Shown one piece after another: positions 31,504-40,891 of a stretch of 44,240 bases of DNA. Position 1 is the stretch's first letter. Every line of letters begins with the position of its first letter. The DNA is from Parcubacteria group bacterium M10-OD1-1 (lineage in GTDB: Bacteria > Patescibacteria > Paceibacteria > Moranbacterales > UBA2206). The position numbers and the translations under genes were made by a program. Location of the stretch: assembly GCA_003056145.1 (NCBI GenBank), contig LSNL01000007.1, positions 1-44,240 of the forward strand. Direction: 5' to 3'. Under the pieces are notes generated by a model. The model was given only the letters and a program-made list of their open reading frames with translations. It was not told the origin of the DNA and searched no databases.

Positions 31504-32526
31504 CTATTCTACTCTCTGATCAGCAAACATTTTTTTCGCTGCATTCCAAAGTTCTGGATGATTTCTTTCAGTTTTTAGCCAATACCACCATTCTACTCCC
31601 CAAAGATAAATCGATGGAAAACCCACTTCCCGAGCATATTTCACATTAGCTTTTAATTTTTTAACATTCATAGAAGCAAATTGTTCTTTTAGTGGTTTAC
31701 TGACCGTCCAACCAGAAATCCATGGCTCTGCTTGTAATTCAATGACAATAGCCCTATCTTGACCAGCTAGGAGTTTAATCAAACCGTATTTAAATCTAAA
31801 AAATCTTGGTCCAATCGGATAAGTAAAAAATCCAAAACCATTTTTATAAATAGTTCTATACATTGTAGTTCCAAAAATATCGGCTCTCTTAGCCGCTTTC
31901 ACCCAAAGACTTAACTCTCCACTATCTGTAACAATAATTTTCCTAGAGGGATCAATTCTTCGTGCTAAAGCCAGCTCACTATCTAAAAGTTTAGCGTCTG
32001 GTTTTGGACAAATACCAAACTTAAGGAAAGGTTCATTTTCAATTTGCCAATTCTTTATTTCTGGTTCATTTTTATATCTATTAAGTGTGACATCAATAAA
32101 TTTTAATAAGTCTTCTTTTCTAGCTTGATTATTGTGTTGATCCCATTTTGGGATATCACATTCTGGCCAACGAGGCACTTTTTGTCCAACTACTAATATA
32201 ATATCGGCCTTTCTTTTTCTAGCTTCTGCTAATTGCCAATCCACATCTGAAAAATCATATTGACCCTTAGTTTTTTCCACCAAATCCCAATAAACTGGTA
32301 TTCGAATTCTTCTAACATTTAAATCATCTAAAACAGCTAAATAAGCTTGTTTCCAATTCATTCCTAAATCTGAAGCATACCGACTAGAAAAAGTAACTCC
32401 CAATTGAGCTTTTTTATTTTCTTTCCTAACTGGAATATTGAAATAAATAAATAGTAAAATTGCTCCAGCTAAAAGAGCTAATACTAACCAACCAATTATC
32501 TTTAAAATTTTTTTGAGAATTTTCAT
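31504..32526 (-). CDS. Membrane-anchored glycoside hydrolase-like TIM-barrel protein
   Basis: 340 residues. Residues 8-30 form an N-terminal membrane anchor. The rest fits a clan GH-A beta/alpha barrel: RRIRIPVYWDLVEKTKGQYD near the start, the acid/base motif WQIENEP, and a likely nucleophile in VIELQAEPW, with WGVEWWYW near the end. Such enzymes (GH5, GH39 and relatives) hydrolyse beta-linked glycans; the exact family and substrate are unclear. It would act outside the membrane, perhaps on host or self surface polysaccharide. The region up to the EamA gene is a 46-bp spacer. Confidence 0.75.
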   Translation of the reverse strand: MKILKKILKIIGWLVLALLAGAILLFIYFNIPVRKENKKAQLGVTFSSRYASDLGMNWKQAYLAVLDDLNVRRIRIPVYWDLVEKTKGQYDFSDVDWQLAEARKRKADIILVVGQKVPRWPECDIPKWDQHNNQARKEDLLKFIDVTLNRYKNEPEIKNWQIENEPFLKFGICPKPDAKLLDSELALARRIDPSRKIIVTDSGELSLWVKAAKRADIFGTTMYRTIYKNGFGFFTYPIGPRFFRFKYGLIKLLAGQDRAIVIELQAEPWISGWTVSKPLKEQFASMNVKKLKANVKYAREVGFPSIYLWGVEWWYWLKTERNHPELWNAAKKMFADQRVE

Positions 32527-32572
32527 AGATATTAAATTATTTTTTAATTTTTATTTAAATTAGTAAACTTTT

Positions 32573-33499
32573 TTATTTAAATTTAGAAATTAAAACTATC
32601 CCAGTTGTAATAATTATAATCGCCAATATTTTTTGGATAATGCTTTCTGAATCTCTTTTTTCTTTAAATACCTTTGGTAGCCAAAAAGAAAAAGATAGCC
32701 CCAATAGAAAAATAAAAATGTATTCTGTAGAAACTAAGGCATTAACAATCGTTACACTACCGATAGAAGTTGCGTATTCTTTTACAATAGAGCCTGTTCC
32801 CCCTAAGGCTTTATTCAAAACAAATAAAATTCCAGAAAATTTATTTTTCGTTGAAGGTTTTTTAAACTTAAGAAAAGAATTTAAAATTAATTTTCTCCAA
32901 ACTGGAACAACTAAAAGACTTAAGGCTCCTAATAAAACTCCAAATCTAGTCCAAATATAAACATTGATAAAATTATCGTGGTTGTAAAATTCTTTAAAAA
33001 CAGTGTAAGAAATAGCTAATAAAATACCAGCAATGATAGAATGGGCAAAACCCACAAAAAATTTACGAGAATTTTTGGATGAAAGATCTAAGGATATACC
33101 TAAGCCCCCAATAATTAACATCCCCACTCCAATAACTTCTAGTTTTCCCAGGTGCTCACTAATAATAAGTCCTGAAGATAAAAATAACGTTACCATAGGA
33201 ACAACCGCTCCAACAACAGGGATAACTCTACTAGCCTCACTCTTATTAATAGCAAAAAATAACGCTAGAATAGCATAGACAAAAATAATTCCAGCCACCA
33301 AACTGGCTATTATTTTATTTCCACTAATCATATGAAATCCAAAAGGGAAAAAAGCTAAAGCAAACAAGCTAAGAATACCTGTATAAAAAGTATAAATAGC
33401 TGGGTGAGAAACTCTTTTAGAAGTAAGTAAAAACTTATCCATAATCACTTCTAGAGCGATTAAAAAATAAGCACTAACGGCAATTGGCAACCAAGCCAT
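32573..33499 (-). CDS. EamA/DMT-family transporter
   Basis: 308 residues with about ten hydrophobic helices in two repeats of five, as in the drug/metabolite transporter superfamily. Features include SEASRVIPVVGAVVPMVTLF in the first half and a similar segment with STEYIFIFLLGL in the second. The substrate cannot be inferred. It precedes the glycosidase-like gene by 46 bp on the same strand and may share its transcript. Confidence 0.85.
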   Translation of the reverse strand: MAWLPIAVSAYFLIALEVIMDKFLLTSKRVSHPAIYTFYTGILSLFALAFFPFGFHMISGNKIIASLVAGIIFVYAILALFFAINKSEASRVIPVVGAVVPMVTLFLSSGLIISEHLGKLEVIGVGMLIIGGLGISLDLSSKNSRKFFVGFAHSIIAGILLAISYTVFKEFYNHDNFINVYIWTRFGVLLGALSLLVVPVWRKLILNSFLKFKKPSTKNKFSGILFVLNKALGGTGSIVKEYATSIGSVTIVNALVSTEYIFIFLLGLSFSFWLPKVFKEKRDSESIIQKILAIIIITTGIVLISKFK

Positions 33500-33565
33500 A
33501 AAAAAATTAACTTAAAAATTTATTTTACTTTAACTAACTTTTTAATTCTACACTAATATTCAAAT

Positions 33566-33596
33566 ATAAAAAAGACTGCTAAAGCAATCTTTTTAA
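33566..33596 (-). terminator. Terminator after the first lysozyme-like gene
   Basis: AAAAAGA-TGCT pairs with AGCA-TCTTTTT (33568-33594) with one mismatch pair, and has A and T runs on both sides, so it may also work on the other strand. Confidence 0.75.
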
Positions 33597-33609
33597 AAAA
33601 TATTTTGTT

Positions 33610-34359
33610 TTAAGAATTTAATCTATAAAAATAAAAACTAACGTCACTAATCCATTTTTTAACCCCTTGAGGATTATGTCCGCGACAAGTTGACCCACAT
33701 TTCCAAACAATCATTTTCTGAGGAGTGTTAATTTTTTGACTAATCAAATTTTCAATTCTTCCTCCAACAATAGACACCGCCTGTTGTGGATTATCAAAAC
33801 AGCTATAGCCAGATTTTGTTGGATTGTATCGCCCCCTATAGCCCCAATAATTATAACAATCTCTCCCGTTCTTTTTTGGCGAATATTTCCCCCAATTACT
33901 TTCCTTTTTAGCAATTCCAATTAAAAAAGCAGCTACTCGTTTATTTTTTTTAGCAATTTCTGGTACCATATTTTCCATTGGATAGCCAGTAATCATTTCT
34001 TTGTATCGTTCTATTTTTTCTTTTGTTTTTTGATTACTACTTCTTATTACTTGGCCAACGGACAAACAAAGCTTAGTATTGGCTGTTGAAGTTGGAATTT
34101 TTATTATTCCTTTTCCAATTTTTTGACCAGGATTAAAAATCTTTAAATTAATTCCAGGCTGAGAAATATTTTTCTGTGCATACGCTTTATCATCTAAAAA
34201 GACAGAAAAAAATAGCCTTAAACCTATTAGTGTAAGAATAGCTAACCATAATATATTTTGTTGTTTCTTCCCGAATAATCTTTTTAAATTATTTTTAGCT
34301 TTTCGCCAATTAATAAAAAGATTGATTTTTCTTCGACTTTTCAGGAAATAATCATCCAT
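33610..34359 (-). CDS. Membrane-anchored lysozyme-like protein (paralog 1)
   Basis: I start at the ATG at 34359 (about 249 residues); a TTG at 34398 is an alternative. A basic cytoplasmic segment precedes one membrane helix (NILWLAILTLIGLRLFFSVF). The C-terminal domain begins GYPMENMVPEIAKKNKRV, then AAFLIGIAKKESNWGKYSPK with the glutamate expected in lysozyme/transglycosylase folds, and YNYWGYRG. Several cysteines (RDCYNYW, YSCFDN, WKCGSTCRG) could form disulfides outside. It probably cuts or binds peptidoglycan. It is about 45-50% similar by eye in this domain to the next gene. Confidence 0.75.
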   Translation of the reverse strand: MDDYFLKSRRKINLFINWRKAKNNLKRLFGKKQQNILWLAILTLIGLRLFFSVFLDDKAYAQKNISQPGINLKIFNPGQKIGKGIIKIPTSTANTKLCLSVGQVIRSSNQKTKEKIERYKEMITGYPMENMVPEIAKKNKRVAAFLIGIAKKESNWGKYSPKKNGRDCYNYWGYRGRYNPTKSGYSCFDNPQQAVSIVGGRIENLISQKINTPQKMIVWKCGSTCRGHNPQGVKKWISDVSFYFYRLNS

Positions 34360-34527
34360 TAGTTTTTCATTTCTGGAATGTCCCCGCTTTAAACTCAATA
34401 GTTATCATCAAGATTTTCAACATCCAGTAGTTTTTAAACGACCAAAGTAGTCTAGCACTCTGACATTTCTTGTCAATAGATGATTTTATTGTTATTTTTC
34501 CTTTATTTTATTGTCTTAAATGAGTTA

Positions 34528-35595
34528 TTAAAGTCTATTTAACCTTTGAAATTCTTTAAAATATATATTCACATCACTCACCCATTTATTTACTGCTTTT
34601 GGACTATCCCAAGAACAATCATAACCACATTTCCAAATAACTACCATTTTTCTAGGATTGTTTATTTTTTCTTTAGTTACTAGATAATTAATTCTTCTAG
34701 CTACTGTATCAACTGCATCTTTTGGACTATTAAAACAAGTATGCCCTCCGCTACCCATTTTTTTTCGCTTAGCTCTAAAACCCCAATAGTTAAAACAGTC
34801 TTGTCCCTTATAGACTGGCACTCTCCTCCCCCAGTTACTTTCTTTCCTTGCAATTCCTACTAAAAAGGCAGCCACTGTTTTATTTTGTTTAGCTATATAA
34901 GGAATCATTTTTTCAATTGGATAACCTTTCAACATTTTCTGAAGATTTTTTTCAGTTCTTCTCTGTTCTGCAGTTTCGTTTTGTTTCTTATAGTTATCAA
35001 CAATTTTAGTATTTTCTTTTCCCGATCTACCTCCCCTAAACCTCTCCATGCTCTCGCCAAGAACCATTCCTTGATTACTCTTTTTTGAGAACTGAGATTG
35101 AGAAGTATTGTTTTGAGCTAAAACTTGTTTAGAAACAGCTTCCGCTCCTTGACCTAAATAACGATAAATGAAAGTCATTAAAAACATTCCAAAAAATAAA
35201 GCTGTAACAATGGAAAGATTCCACATTTTAACAGCTGATACACCTTGAACAGAGCCCCTAAAAAAATCTTTAAGATAATTACTTCCATTAGCATATCTTT
35301 TTTGAATTTGCCTATAAAGGTCAAAACTTTGTTGCTTATAAATTTCCTTATAAGAGCTTTTTTTAGCTGGTTGAATACCATCTAAATTGCGTAGATATAA
35401 AGATTTTTTATTTTTTACAAAATGATATTCTACACTCTCTGTTATAAAGTCGTTAGATATGCCATATTTAGAAAAAAGAGTGGAAGAATTTTTATATTTC
35501 CCAATAAATTTAACTAACGGCAGATCAAAATCTGATTTTGGTGTTTTATTATTATAAAAAATATCTATTATTTTTGGTCTTTGAAAATTTTTCAT
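34528..35595 (-). CDS. Membrane-anchored lysozyme-like protein (paralog 2)
   Basis: 355 residues. A longer cytoplasmic part of about 125 residues precedes a membrane helix (MWNLSIVTALFFGMFLMTFI). The C-terminal domain mirrors the previous gene: GYPIEKMIPYIAKQNKTV, AAFLVGIARKESNWGRRVP, CFNYWGFR, HTCFNSPKDAV and WKCGYDCSW, with the cysteines conserved. The tandem pair points to local duplication followed by divergence of the cytoplasmic parts. The role is likely cell-wall remodelling, perhaps in division or at contact sites with a host cell. Confidence 0.75.
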   Translation of the reverse strand: MKNFQRPKIIDIFYNNKTPKSDFDLPLVKFIGKYKNSSTLFSKYGISNDFITESVEYHFVKNKKSLYLRNLDGIQPAKKSSYKEIYKQQSFDLYRQIQKRYANGSNYLKDFFRGSVQGVSAVKMWNLSIVTALFFGMFLMTFIYRYLGQGAEAVSKQVLAQNNTSQSQFSKKSNQGMVLGESMERFRGGRSGKENTKIVDNYKKQNETAEQRRTEKNLQKMLKGYPIEKMIPYIAKQNKTVAAFLVGIARKESNWGRRVPVYKGQDCFNYWGFRAKRKKMGSGGHTCFNSPKDAVDTVARRINYLVTKEKINNPRKMVVIWKCGYDCSWDSPKAVNKWVSDVNIYFKEFQRLNRL

Positions 35596-35624
35596 TTTTT
35601 ATTGTTGGACTACCTTTATTTTAT

Positions 35625-36533
35625 TTATTGTATCATTTTTTTGGTTTTTTGGCTATAAATCATTAAGCCTCCAGCCAAGAGAATCATCAGAAAACTTAAC
35701 ATTTGACCCATCGTTAAAAAACCTAGCAGATAACCTATTTGTTGATCTGGTTGACGAAAAAATTCCGCTATAATTCTAGCAATAGCATAACCAAAAAGAT
35801 AGAAAGCTAAAAGATTAGGCTGATATTTTTTATTATTTCTAATGCTCCATAAAATAAAGAATAAAAGTAATCCTTCTAAAATAGCTTCTATCAATTGAGA
35901 GGGATATCGCAAAGAATGGGTATAATCATTAGGGAAATACATTCCCCAACTACCAGTTGTTATTCTTCCATAAAGTTCTCCGTTAAGAAAATTTCCTATC
36001 CTACCAAAAAAATAGCCAGCAGGAACAGCTGGAATAATAAAATTAGCTAATCGCAAAAAATAAAGTTTATTTTTGTTCGCAAAGATTAAAGCCATTATTA
36101 AAACACCTATCAGCCCTCCATGATAGCTCATTCCATAAAAACCGATGAATTGATGGGTAATAGGATCAAATGGAGAAATTATAGCTAAAGGATTCTTCCA
36201 ATAATACGCTAAGTTATAGAAAAGAACATAGCCTATCCGACCACCCAATATTACTCCGAAAAAAGCATACGCCAAAAAATCAAAGATTAGAGTCTGCAAT
36301 CTAGCTTGGTTTTGAGGATTAAAAGATGAGACACCTTTATTTGAGGATTTCCACCAAAAAATATTATTTTTTAGTTCTCCTTTTTTTATTCGCCAATCTA
36401 ATAAAAAATAGACAGTTACAAATCCCACCAAGTACATCAAACTATACCAACCAATATTCAAGGACCCAACAGAAAAAGCCACTGGATTTAAATGTTCAGG
36501 GATATGCTGAAAATTGTAAATAAAATTGTTCAT
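35625..36533 (-). CDS. lgt: Prolipoprotein diacylglyceryl transferase
   Basis: 302 residues with about seven membrane helices. YHGGLIG holds the essential histidine and the Lgt signature RIGNFLNGELYGR is present, with FRQPDQQ near the C-terminus. Lgt adds diacylglycerol to the lipobox cysteine of prolipoproteins in the membrane. A soluble insert near residues 58-75 is unusual but short. The gene follows the beta-helix gene by a terminator, so it has its own transcript. Confidence 0.95.
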   Translation of the reverse strand: MNNFIYNFQHIPEHLNPVAFSVGSLNIGWYSLMYLVGFVTVYFLLDWRIKKGELKNNIFWWKSSNKGVSSFNPQNQARLQTLIFDFLAYAFFGVILGGRIGYVLFYNLAYYWKNPLAIISPFDPITHQFIGFYGMSYHGGLIGVLIMALIFANKNKLYFLRLANFIIPAVPAGYFFGRIGNFLNGELYGRITTGSWGMYFPNDYTHSLRYPSQLIEAILEGLLLFFILWSIRNNKKYQPNLLAFYLFGYAIARIIAEFFRQPDQQIGYLLGFLTMGQMLSFLMILLAGGLMIYSQKTKKMIQ

Positions 36534-36567
36534 ATTACCTTTATAATTCTAGCATTTTTTTAAACAT

Positions 36568-36596
36568 AAAAAAAACCGTCCCTCAAGGACGGTTTC
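36568..36596 (-). terminator. Terminator of the beta-helix gene
   Basis: Minus strand AAACCGTCC ... GGACGGTTT (36595-36573) with a 5-nt loop, followed by eight T residues. Very stable for this genome. Confidence 0.92.
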
Positions 36597-36608
36597 CATA
36601 GATATTTC

Positions 36609-37580
36609 TTATTTTACAAAAATAATCCGAGAAATGCTTCCAAAAATATTTCTACTAAATTCATTCTTACTTCCAAAAGTTAAATATTTATTCCACAAAT
36701 TACTATTAAACCTACCTGAAGTTCTCTGAATTTTGGCAACTGCGTATCGATGGTTACCAATAATTTTTGATTTAGCGATATTGATTCTCCCATTTCCACC
36801 GAAAAAAGAAATTTCAATGCCTTCTCTTTTATTTTTTCTGATACTATTTTTTTTCATCCAAATATTAGAAGTTCCTATTGTTAATTTAAATCCACTTCCC
36901 TTATTATCCTTTATAGAATTTTCAGCAATCCAAGCGCTTGTTCCAGCAGCCAAATCTACTCCATCTCCTCTGTTGTTAAGAACATCACTATCCATCAAAA
37001 CAACTCTTCTTGGCCCCATACTATAAATTCCAGACTTTCCATTGTTTCTGATTCTAGTCTTTGAAATATAGATTCCATTAGATTTTTTCGTGTTCCCACC
37101 TTCAATTAAAACTCCGTCTTTTTTATTATATTTAATCACACAATCAATAATAGAAGATTTAGCATGACTGCCTACTCGAATCCCTTGTTTACCTCGCTTA
37201 ATCGTAAACCCGTCAATTTCACTGTCATCTTCCATTCTTACTGTTGCCCATTTACTTTTTTTAGCTTTAATGATAGTCCTGTCTCTATCTTCTCCAAAAA
37301 GTTTTACGCCCTTTTTAAGAGTTATATTTTCATTATATTCACCTTTAGCTACATGAATTTCTGTTCTTTTGTCCGCTTCATTTAAAGCTTGATTAATTGT
37401 CTTATACGGATGCTCAACAGAACCATTTTCTTCTCCATTGGCCTTAATATTAACATAGATATCAGTCTTATGGCTTGAAAAGGCAAAAACAGGCAGACTC
37501 AATATGACAACTGCGGTTAGACCTATGACATATAACTTAATCTTGTTTCGTTTTTTCATTTTCTGTTCTAATTTTTTCAT
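36609..37580 (-). CDS. Exported right-handed beta-helix protein
   Basis: I start at the ATG at 37580 (323 residues); the frame is open to 37658, but that start lies inside the terminator of the upstream gene. A basic segment and a signal-like helix (LYVIGLTAVVILSLPVFAFS) lead to repeated turns of about 23 residues with GIxIxxN patterns (GIYISKTRIRNNGKSGIYS, GDGVDLAAGT). This is the parallel beta-helix of PbH1 and NosD-like proteins that bind or cleave polysaccharides. HPYKTINQALNEA is the usual N-cap. No catalytic set is identifiable. Confidence 0.8.
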   Translation of the reverse strand: MKKLEQKMKKRNKIKLYVIGLTAVVILSLPVFAFSSHKTDIYVNIKANGEENGSVEHPYKTINQALNEADKRTEIHVAKGEYNENITLKKGVKLFGEDRDRTIIKAKKSKWATVRMEDDSEIDGFTIKRGKQGIRVGSHAKSSIIDCVIKYNKKDGVLIEGGNTKKSNGIYISKTRIRNNGKSGIYSMGPRRVVLMDSDVLNNRGDGVDLAAGTSAWIAENSIKDNKGSGFKLTIGTSNIWMKKNSIRKNKREGIEISFFGGNGRINIAKSKIIGNHRYAVAKIQRTSGRFNSNLWNKYLTFGSKNEFSRNIFGSISRIIFVK

Positions 37581-37646
37581 TGTATTATATTTATTATTAA
37601 CATCCAATGATAACAAACATTTAATAGTTTTGTCAATGTTTGAAAA

Positions 37647-37678
37647 ATAAAAAACCACCCTTTAAAATTAGAGTGGTT
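37647..37678 (-). terminator. Terminator of the exported coiled-coil operon
   Basis: Minus strand AACCACTCT (37678-37670) pairs with AGGGTGGTT (37661-37653) with one G-U, followed by T residues. Confidence 0.85.
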
Positions 37679-37711
37679 CTTAATTAAGGAATTTAGCTAA
37701 ATCCTAATTAC

Positions 37712-38623
37712 CTATTTATTACTAGTCTCACTATTTGAAGTGCTATTTGTGGTAGTTGTTTTTGAAAAAGTGGCAGAAAAATCAGTTTTAGCTTTTTCAA
37801 TGGCAGTTTTAAAATTATCTCTCGCTACTTGCATTGCTTGTTGTCGGGTTTTAATTAGAGCTCTAATTTGCTCACCGATATTTTTAAATTGTTGCATCTT
37901 TTTTTGTCTATTATTTTTCATAGATTGCATTTCTGTTTGTAACTCAGTTTTCATAGATTGAACATTAACTTCTCCTTTTTCACAAGCATTTTTAGCCTTA
38001 TTAAAAGCTTCTACTCTATTAGATTGCATAGTTACAATAGCACTATTTATAATTGACATTCTTTGTGAAAGCAATTTCATTAAGCCTTCTCTAAAATTAG
38101 TAATTGCTTTAGTTGTAGCTTCTCTTCTGATTTTAGTAGCTGATTCAATAGCATTCTCAAAACTAGCCACTGCTGATTTTTGTTCTGCTGTTTGCGCTCT
38201 TTTATCTAATAAATCAAAACTTTTTTTAAGATGAGAATCTACTTTAGTTCTCCACTGATTTCTTTGGGTGTCTATATTTTTTTGTCGTTCTTGCAAACGT
38301 GCTTCCCTTTGAGCTATTCTCCCTTGAATTTCTTTTTTATGAGTATTCATTTTTTGACTGAAAGTTGAATTTTCCTCATTAATTCTTTCACAAAAACGAG
38401 CACTTCTTTTTTGTATTTTTGCTCCAGTTTTTTTAGAATGATTTTCTTGTGAATTACTTTCTTGACGAACATATTTATTGATTGAATGTATCTGAGCTAC
38501 TGGTCCATTATGACCTTCAGTCATCTCCATTGAATCAGCTGAAACGCTTTGAAAAGCGATAAATACCGCTGAAATAACCACTACTGAAATTAGCATTTTT
38601 TGTTTAAACTTAATTTGAATCAT
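37712..38623 (-). CDS. Exported coiled-coil protein
   Basis: I use the ATG at 38623 (about 303 residues); it gives a basic n-region (IQIKFKQK) before the hydrophobic core ISVVVISAVFIAF and a cut near VSADS. The mature part is almost wholly helical, rich in Q, K, E and R, with long heptad stretches (for example RIAQREARLQERQKNIDTQR). No enzyme motif is visible. It overlaps the previous gene by 14 bp. Such proteins in Patescibacteria may be surface or periplasmic scaffolds. Function unknown. Confidence 0.7.
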   Translation of the reverse strand: MIQIKFKQKMLISVVVISAVFIAFQSVSADSMEMTEGHNGPVAQIHSINKYVRQESNSQENHSKKTGAKIQKRSARFCERINEENSTFSQKMNTHKKEIQGRIAQREARLQERQKNIDTQRNQWRTKVDSHLKKSFDLLDKRAQTAEQKSAVASFENAIESATKIRREATTKAITNFREGLMKLLSQRMSIINSAIVTMQSNRVEAFNKAKNACEKGEVNVQSMKTELQTEMQSMKNNRQKKMQQFKNIGEQIRALIKTRQQAMQVARDNFKTAIEKAKTDFSATFSKTTTTNSTSNSETSNK

Positions 38624-38972
38624 ATATTTGATTAAGGTCATTTAATTCTTGCGAGTCATCAACTGTGCTAGTTGCATCACTTTCTTCTTGATCAGTAAAG
38701 TTTTTTTCAGAAGAAGCATCTTTAAGAACAGTTGAAACTATATCGTCAACACTTCCAGTAGGTTTAGAGAGTGTTGGCTCTTTGATAATTTCCGACGCTG
38801 GTTTTCCAGTAGTTTTGATTGTTGATTGTTTTTTAGCTAAAGTATTAACTGTTGGTGCTATAGCAACATTTCTGTCTAAGCCTTCTTCCATATAGAAGAA
38901 TAAATAGACTATAACAGCTAGTCCTGATAGAGCAACCACAAGAGCTAAAACTTCTATGGTTTTTTTTGACAT
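38610..38972 (-). CDS. Membrane-anchored protein with acidic tail
   Basis: 120 residues, not recognised. Residues 7-27 form a signal anchor (VLALVVALSGLAVIVYLFFY). The remainder is low-complexity, Thr/Ser/Pro-rich in the middle and acidic at the end (DQEESD, DDSQEL), so it is probably disordered outside the membrane. Its 3' end overlaps the start of the coiled-coil exported protein, pointing to coupled translation and a shared location. Confidence 0.65.
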   Translation of the reverse strand: MSKKTIEVLALVVALSGLAVIVYLFFYMEEGLDRNVAIAPTVNTLAKKQSTIKTTGKPASEIIKEPTLSKPTGSVDDIVSTVLKDASSEKNFTDQEESDATSTVDDSQELNDLNQIYDSN

Positions 38973-39051
38973 ATATTTTTCTTTTAATTTTAATTTTAAT
39001 TATTTACTTAATTTTAGCGAAAACTCGACCTCATTTTCGCTTAACTACTGT

Positions 39052-39690
39052 CTATTCAATACAACAGTTAACAGCTTTTTTTACTAATTCTCCTAATTTT
39101 CCCATAAAATTATTCTCTCCTGGATTTTTAGGACCTTCTTTGACTGTATTTTTATCAACGGATTGACTATCGTCCTCTACTTTTAAGGCTAGCTTTATTT
39201 TATTATTCTCATGCTTATTCAGACTGCCTTCATCAATTTTTTGAAGGTCACTTGAATCAATTAGCTTCATATTAATTCCCCAAAAAAGAGAATAGAGATT
39301 ATAAGCTTTCTGAAAAAGTTCTTGAGCCTCTTCTTTTTTCCCCATTCCTTGTTGTTTAGTTCCAACTTCCATTAAGCGCATAGAAGCTGCCAATAAATGT
39401 TTAGAAATACACCAGATTTCTCCCTCAGGATCCTTAACAATTTTTTTTAGAAGTTCCCCCCTCATAACTCTTATTTCTTGTAACAAATCAAAATAATGAG
39501 GTTTGTTAAGCTTTGAACCAGTAAAGAAAAAGTGTTCTTCTATACTCACTAAATTCATAATAGCAATTGATAAATCTTGGTCGGAACTTAAATCTAGTTT
39601 ATCTTGCTTTTTCATATTATCTACTTTCTCAATAAATTCATTGATATTTTGAATAACTTTTTGCTTGTTTTTTGGTTCTTGATTATTCAT
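39052..39690 (-). CDS. Uncharacterised helical protein linked to the redox genes
   Basis: 212 residues, not recognised. Residues 1-140 look all-helical (INEFIEKVDNMKKQDKLDL; MGKKEEAQELFQKAYNLYSL, the latter resembling a TPR-like helical pair). The tail is polar, with a cysteine pair at the end (NCCIE). No signal peptide. It starts 8 bp after the CxxC membrane gene and belongs to the same minus-strand operon. The clustered C-terminal cysteines would fit contact with the thiol proteins, but this is speculative. Confidence 0.6.
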   Translation of the reverse strand: MNNQEPKNKQKVIQNINEFIEKVDNMKKQDKLDLSSDQDLSIAIMNLVSIEEHFFFTGSKLNKPHYFDLLQEIRVMRGELLKKIVKDPEGEIWCISKHLLAASMRLMEVGTKQQGMGKKEEAQELFQKAYNLYSLFWGINMKLIDSSDLQKIDEGSLNKHENNKIKLALKVEDDSQSVDKNTVKEGPKNPGENNFMGKLGELVKKAVNCCIE

Positions 39691-39698
39691 AGCCTTAA

Positions 39699-40220
39699 TT
39701 AGTTAATTATAAAATAAAAGATAGCACTTCCCAAAAGAAGCATTGAAACAGGAATAATAACTTTTTGAAAAGGAAAGAAAACTTTATTATTATTCATTTT
39801 TTTCAACCAACCATTTAAAGCTACTCCTCCTAAAAATAAAATACTGCCAACAAAAATACCTAACACTAATTTATCTATTCCCCAAAGCTTATTAAAAGGA
39901 TGCCCAATAATTTCATTGTAATATAATGGTCCAACAGAAAATAAATAATAGGCAATAACAGTAATTGTTTTTTGACCATAGAATTTAATTTTCTTTTTAG
40001 TTAACCATTCAATTGTCCAAATAGACATTGAGATGATTAAAGCTCCTATCCAAAGTCCAGTAATTGTATCATCAACCCCAAAGTATCTTGAAAGTCCCAC
40101 TCCAGCTCCAACAGCAATAGCACAAACTGGACAAATAGCTTTAGCTGGAGAAGCTATTAACCAAATAACCAAAGCCAAAAATGGCAATATTATTTTATTG
40201 GAAATTTTTTTTATCTTCAT
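39699..40220 (-). CDS. Multi-spanning membrane protein with CPVC motif
   Basis: 173 residues. A signal-like first helix ends ASPAKA, directly followed by IC-PV-C (C30, C33) at the outer face, then three or four more membrane helices. The CxxC next to the membrane, and the four-base overlap with a thioredoxin-like gene, suggest a thiol-disulfide relay across the membrane, with a role like DsbD or VKOR but a sequence unlike either. No histidine or quinone-binding pattern is evident. Confidence 0.65.
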   Translation of the reverse strand: MKIKKISNKIILPFLALVIWLIASPAKAICPVCAIAVGAGVGLSRYFGVDDTITGLWIGALIISMSIWTIEWLTKKKIKFYGQKTITVIAYYLFSVGPLYYNEIIGHPFNKLWGIDKLVLGIFVGSILFLGGVALNGWLKKMNNNKVFFPFQKVIIPVSMLLLGSAIFYFIIN

Positions 40221-40612
40221 TTTATTTTGTCATCAAAGAATTTACTTACCTCAATTTCCCCTAGATAGCATCTCCCATTCGCCCAAAGAAAAGGTACGCC
40301 CAATTCTTTTATTTCTATTTTACATTGCTTAGCTTTTTCAACCATTAAGTTAGCATTAGCTTTATTATGAAAAACTTCTCTTTGAGAAAATTTTATTTTT
40401 TCTGTCGCCTTAATAGCTGATAAATGTTTCTCTAGTTTTTGACAATGAGGACATTCTTTTCCATAAAATAGAATTACAGAAGCATTATCTTTAGCCACAT
40501 CCGAAATCTTTTTTTGTTTAATCCCATTATTTCTATTAAGAGCATACACACCAATAATTATTAAAGTAAGAATAGCAATTAGAAAAATAATAAGATACTT
40601 TTTTCTGTTCAT
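40217..40612 (-). CDS. Membrane-anchored thioredoxin-like protein
   Basis: 131 residues. A membrane anchor (LIIFLIAILTLIIIGVYAL) is followed by a thioredoxin fold: VILFYGKECPHCQKLEKHL with CPHC at 54-57, and LGVPFLW with the cis-proline. Two more cysteines (KQCKI, GRCYLG) are present. CPHC is the motif of DsbA-type oxidases. It overlaps the CxxC membrane protein by four bases (ATGA). I infer an extracytoplasmic disulfide-forming or -reducing pair. Confidence 0.8.
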   Translation of the reverse strand: MNRKKYLIIFLIAILTLIIIGVYALNRNNGIKQKKISDVAKDNASVILFYGKECPHCQKLEKHLSAIKATEKIKFSQREVFHNKANANLMVEKAKQCKIEIKELGVPFLWANGRCYLGEIEVSKFFDDKIK

Positions 40613-40891
40613 TTTAATTGATAATTTTTTAATTTAGTAACCATAGTTAAGAAATATCTTCTAATAATTTTCATTATTTAATCTTAACCTTTTATTATAA
40701 TAACATTTTTTTCTTAAAAATAAAAATAATTAAAATAAACTAGTTCAAATCTATTCAGGACATCTATTAAATAATGGTCTCCTAATTAAATTTTAGAAAA
40801 ATCAATAAAAAAATTAAAACTGAAGACTCTACTCAAATGATCTTTCTCTAATTTTTTATACTTAATTAGTTCAGAAAATAATTTTAATTAA

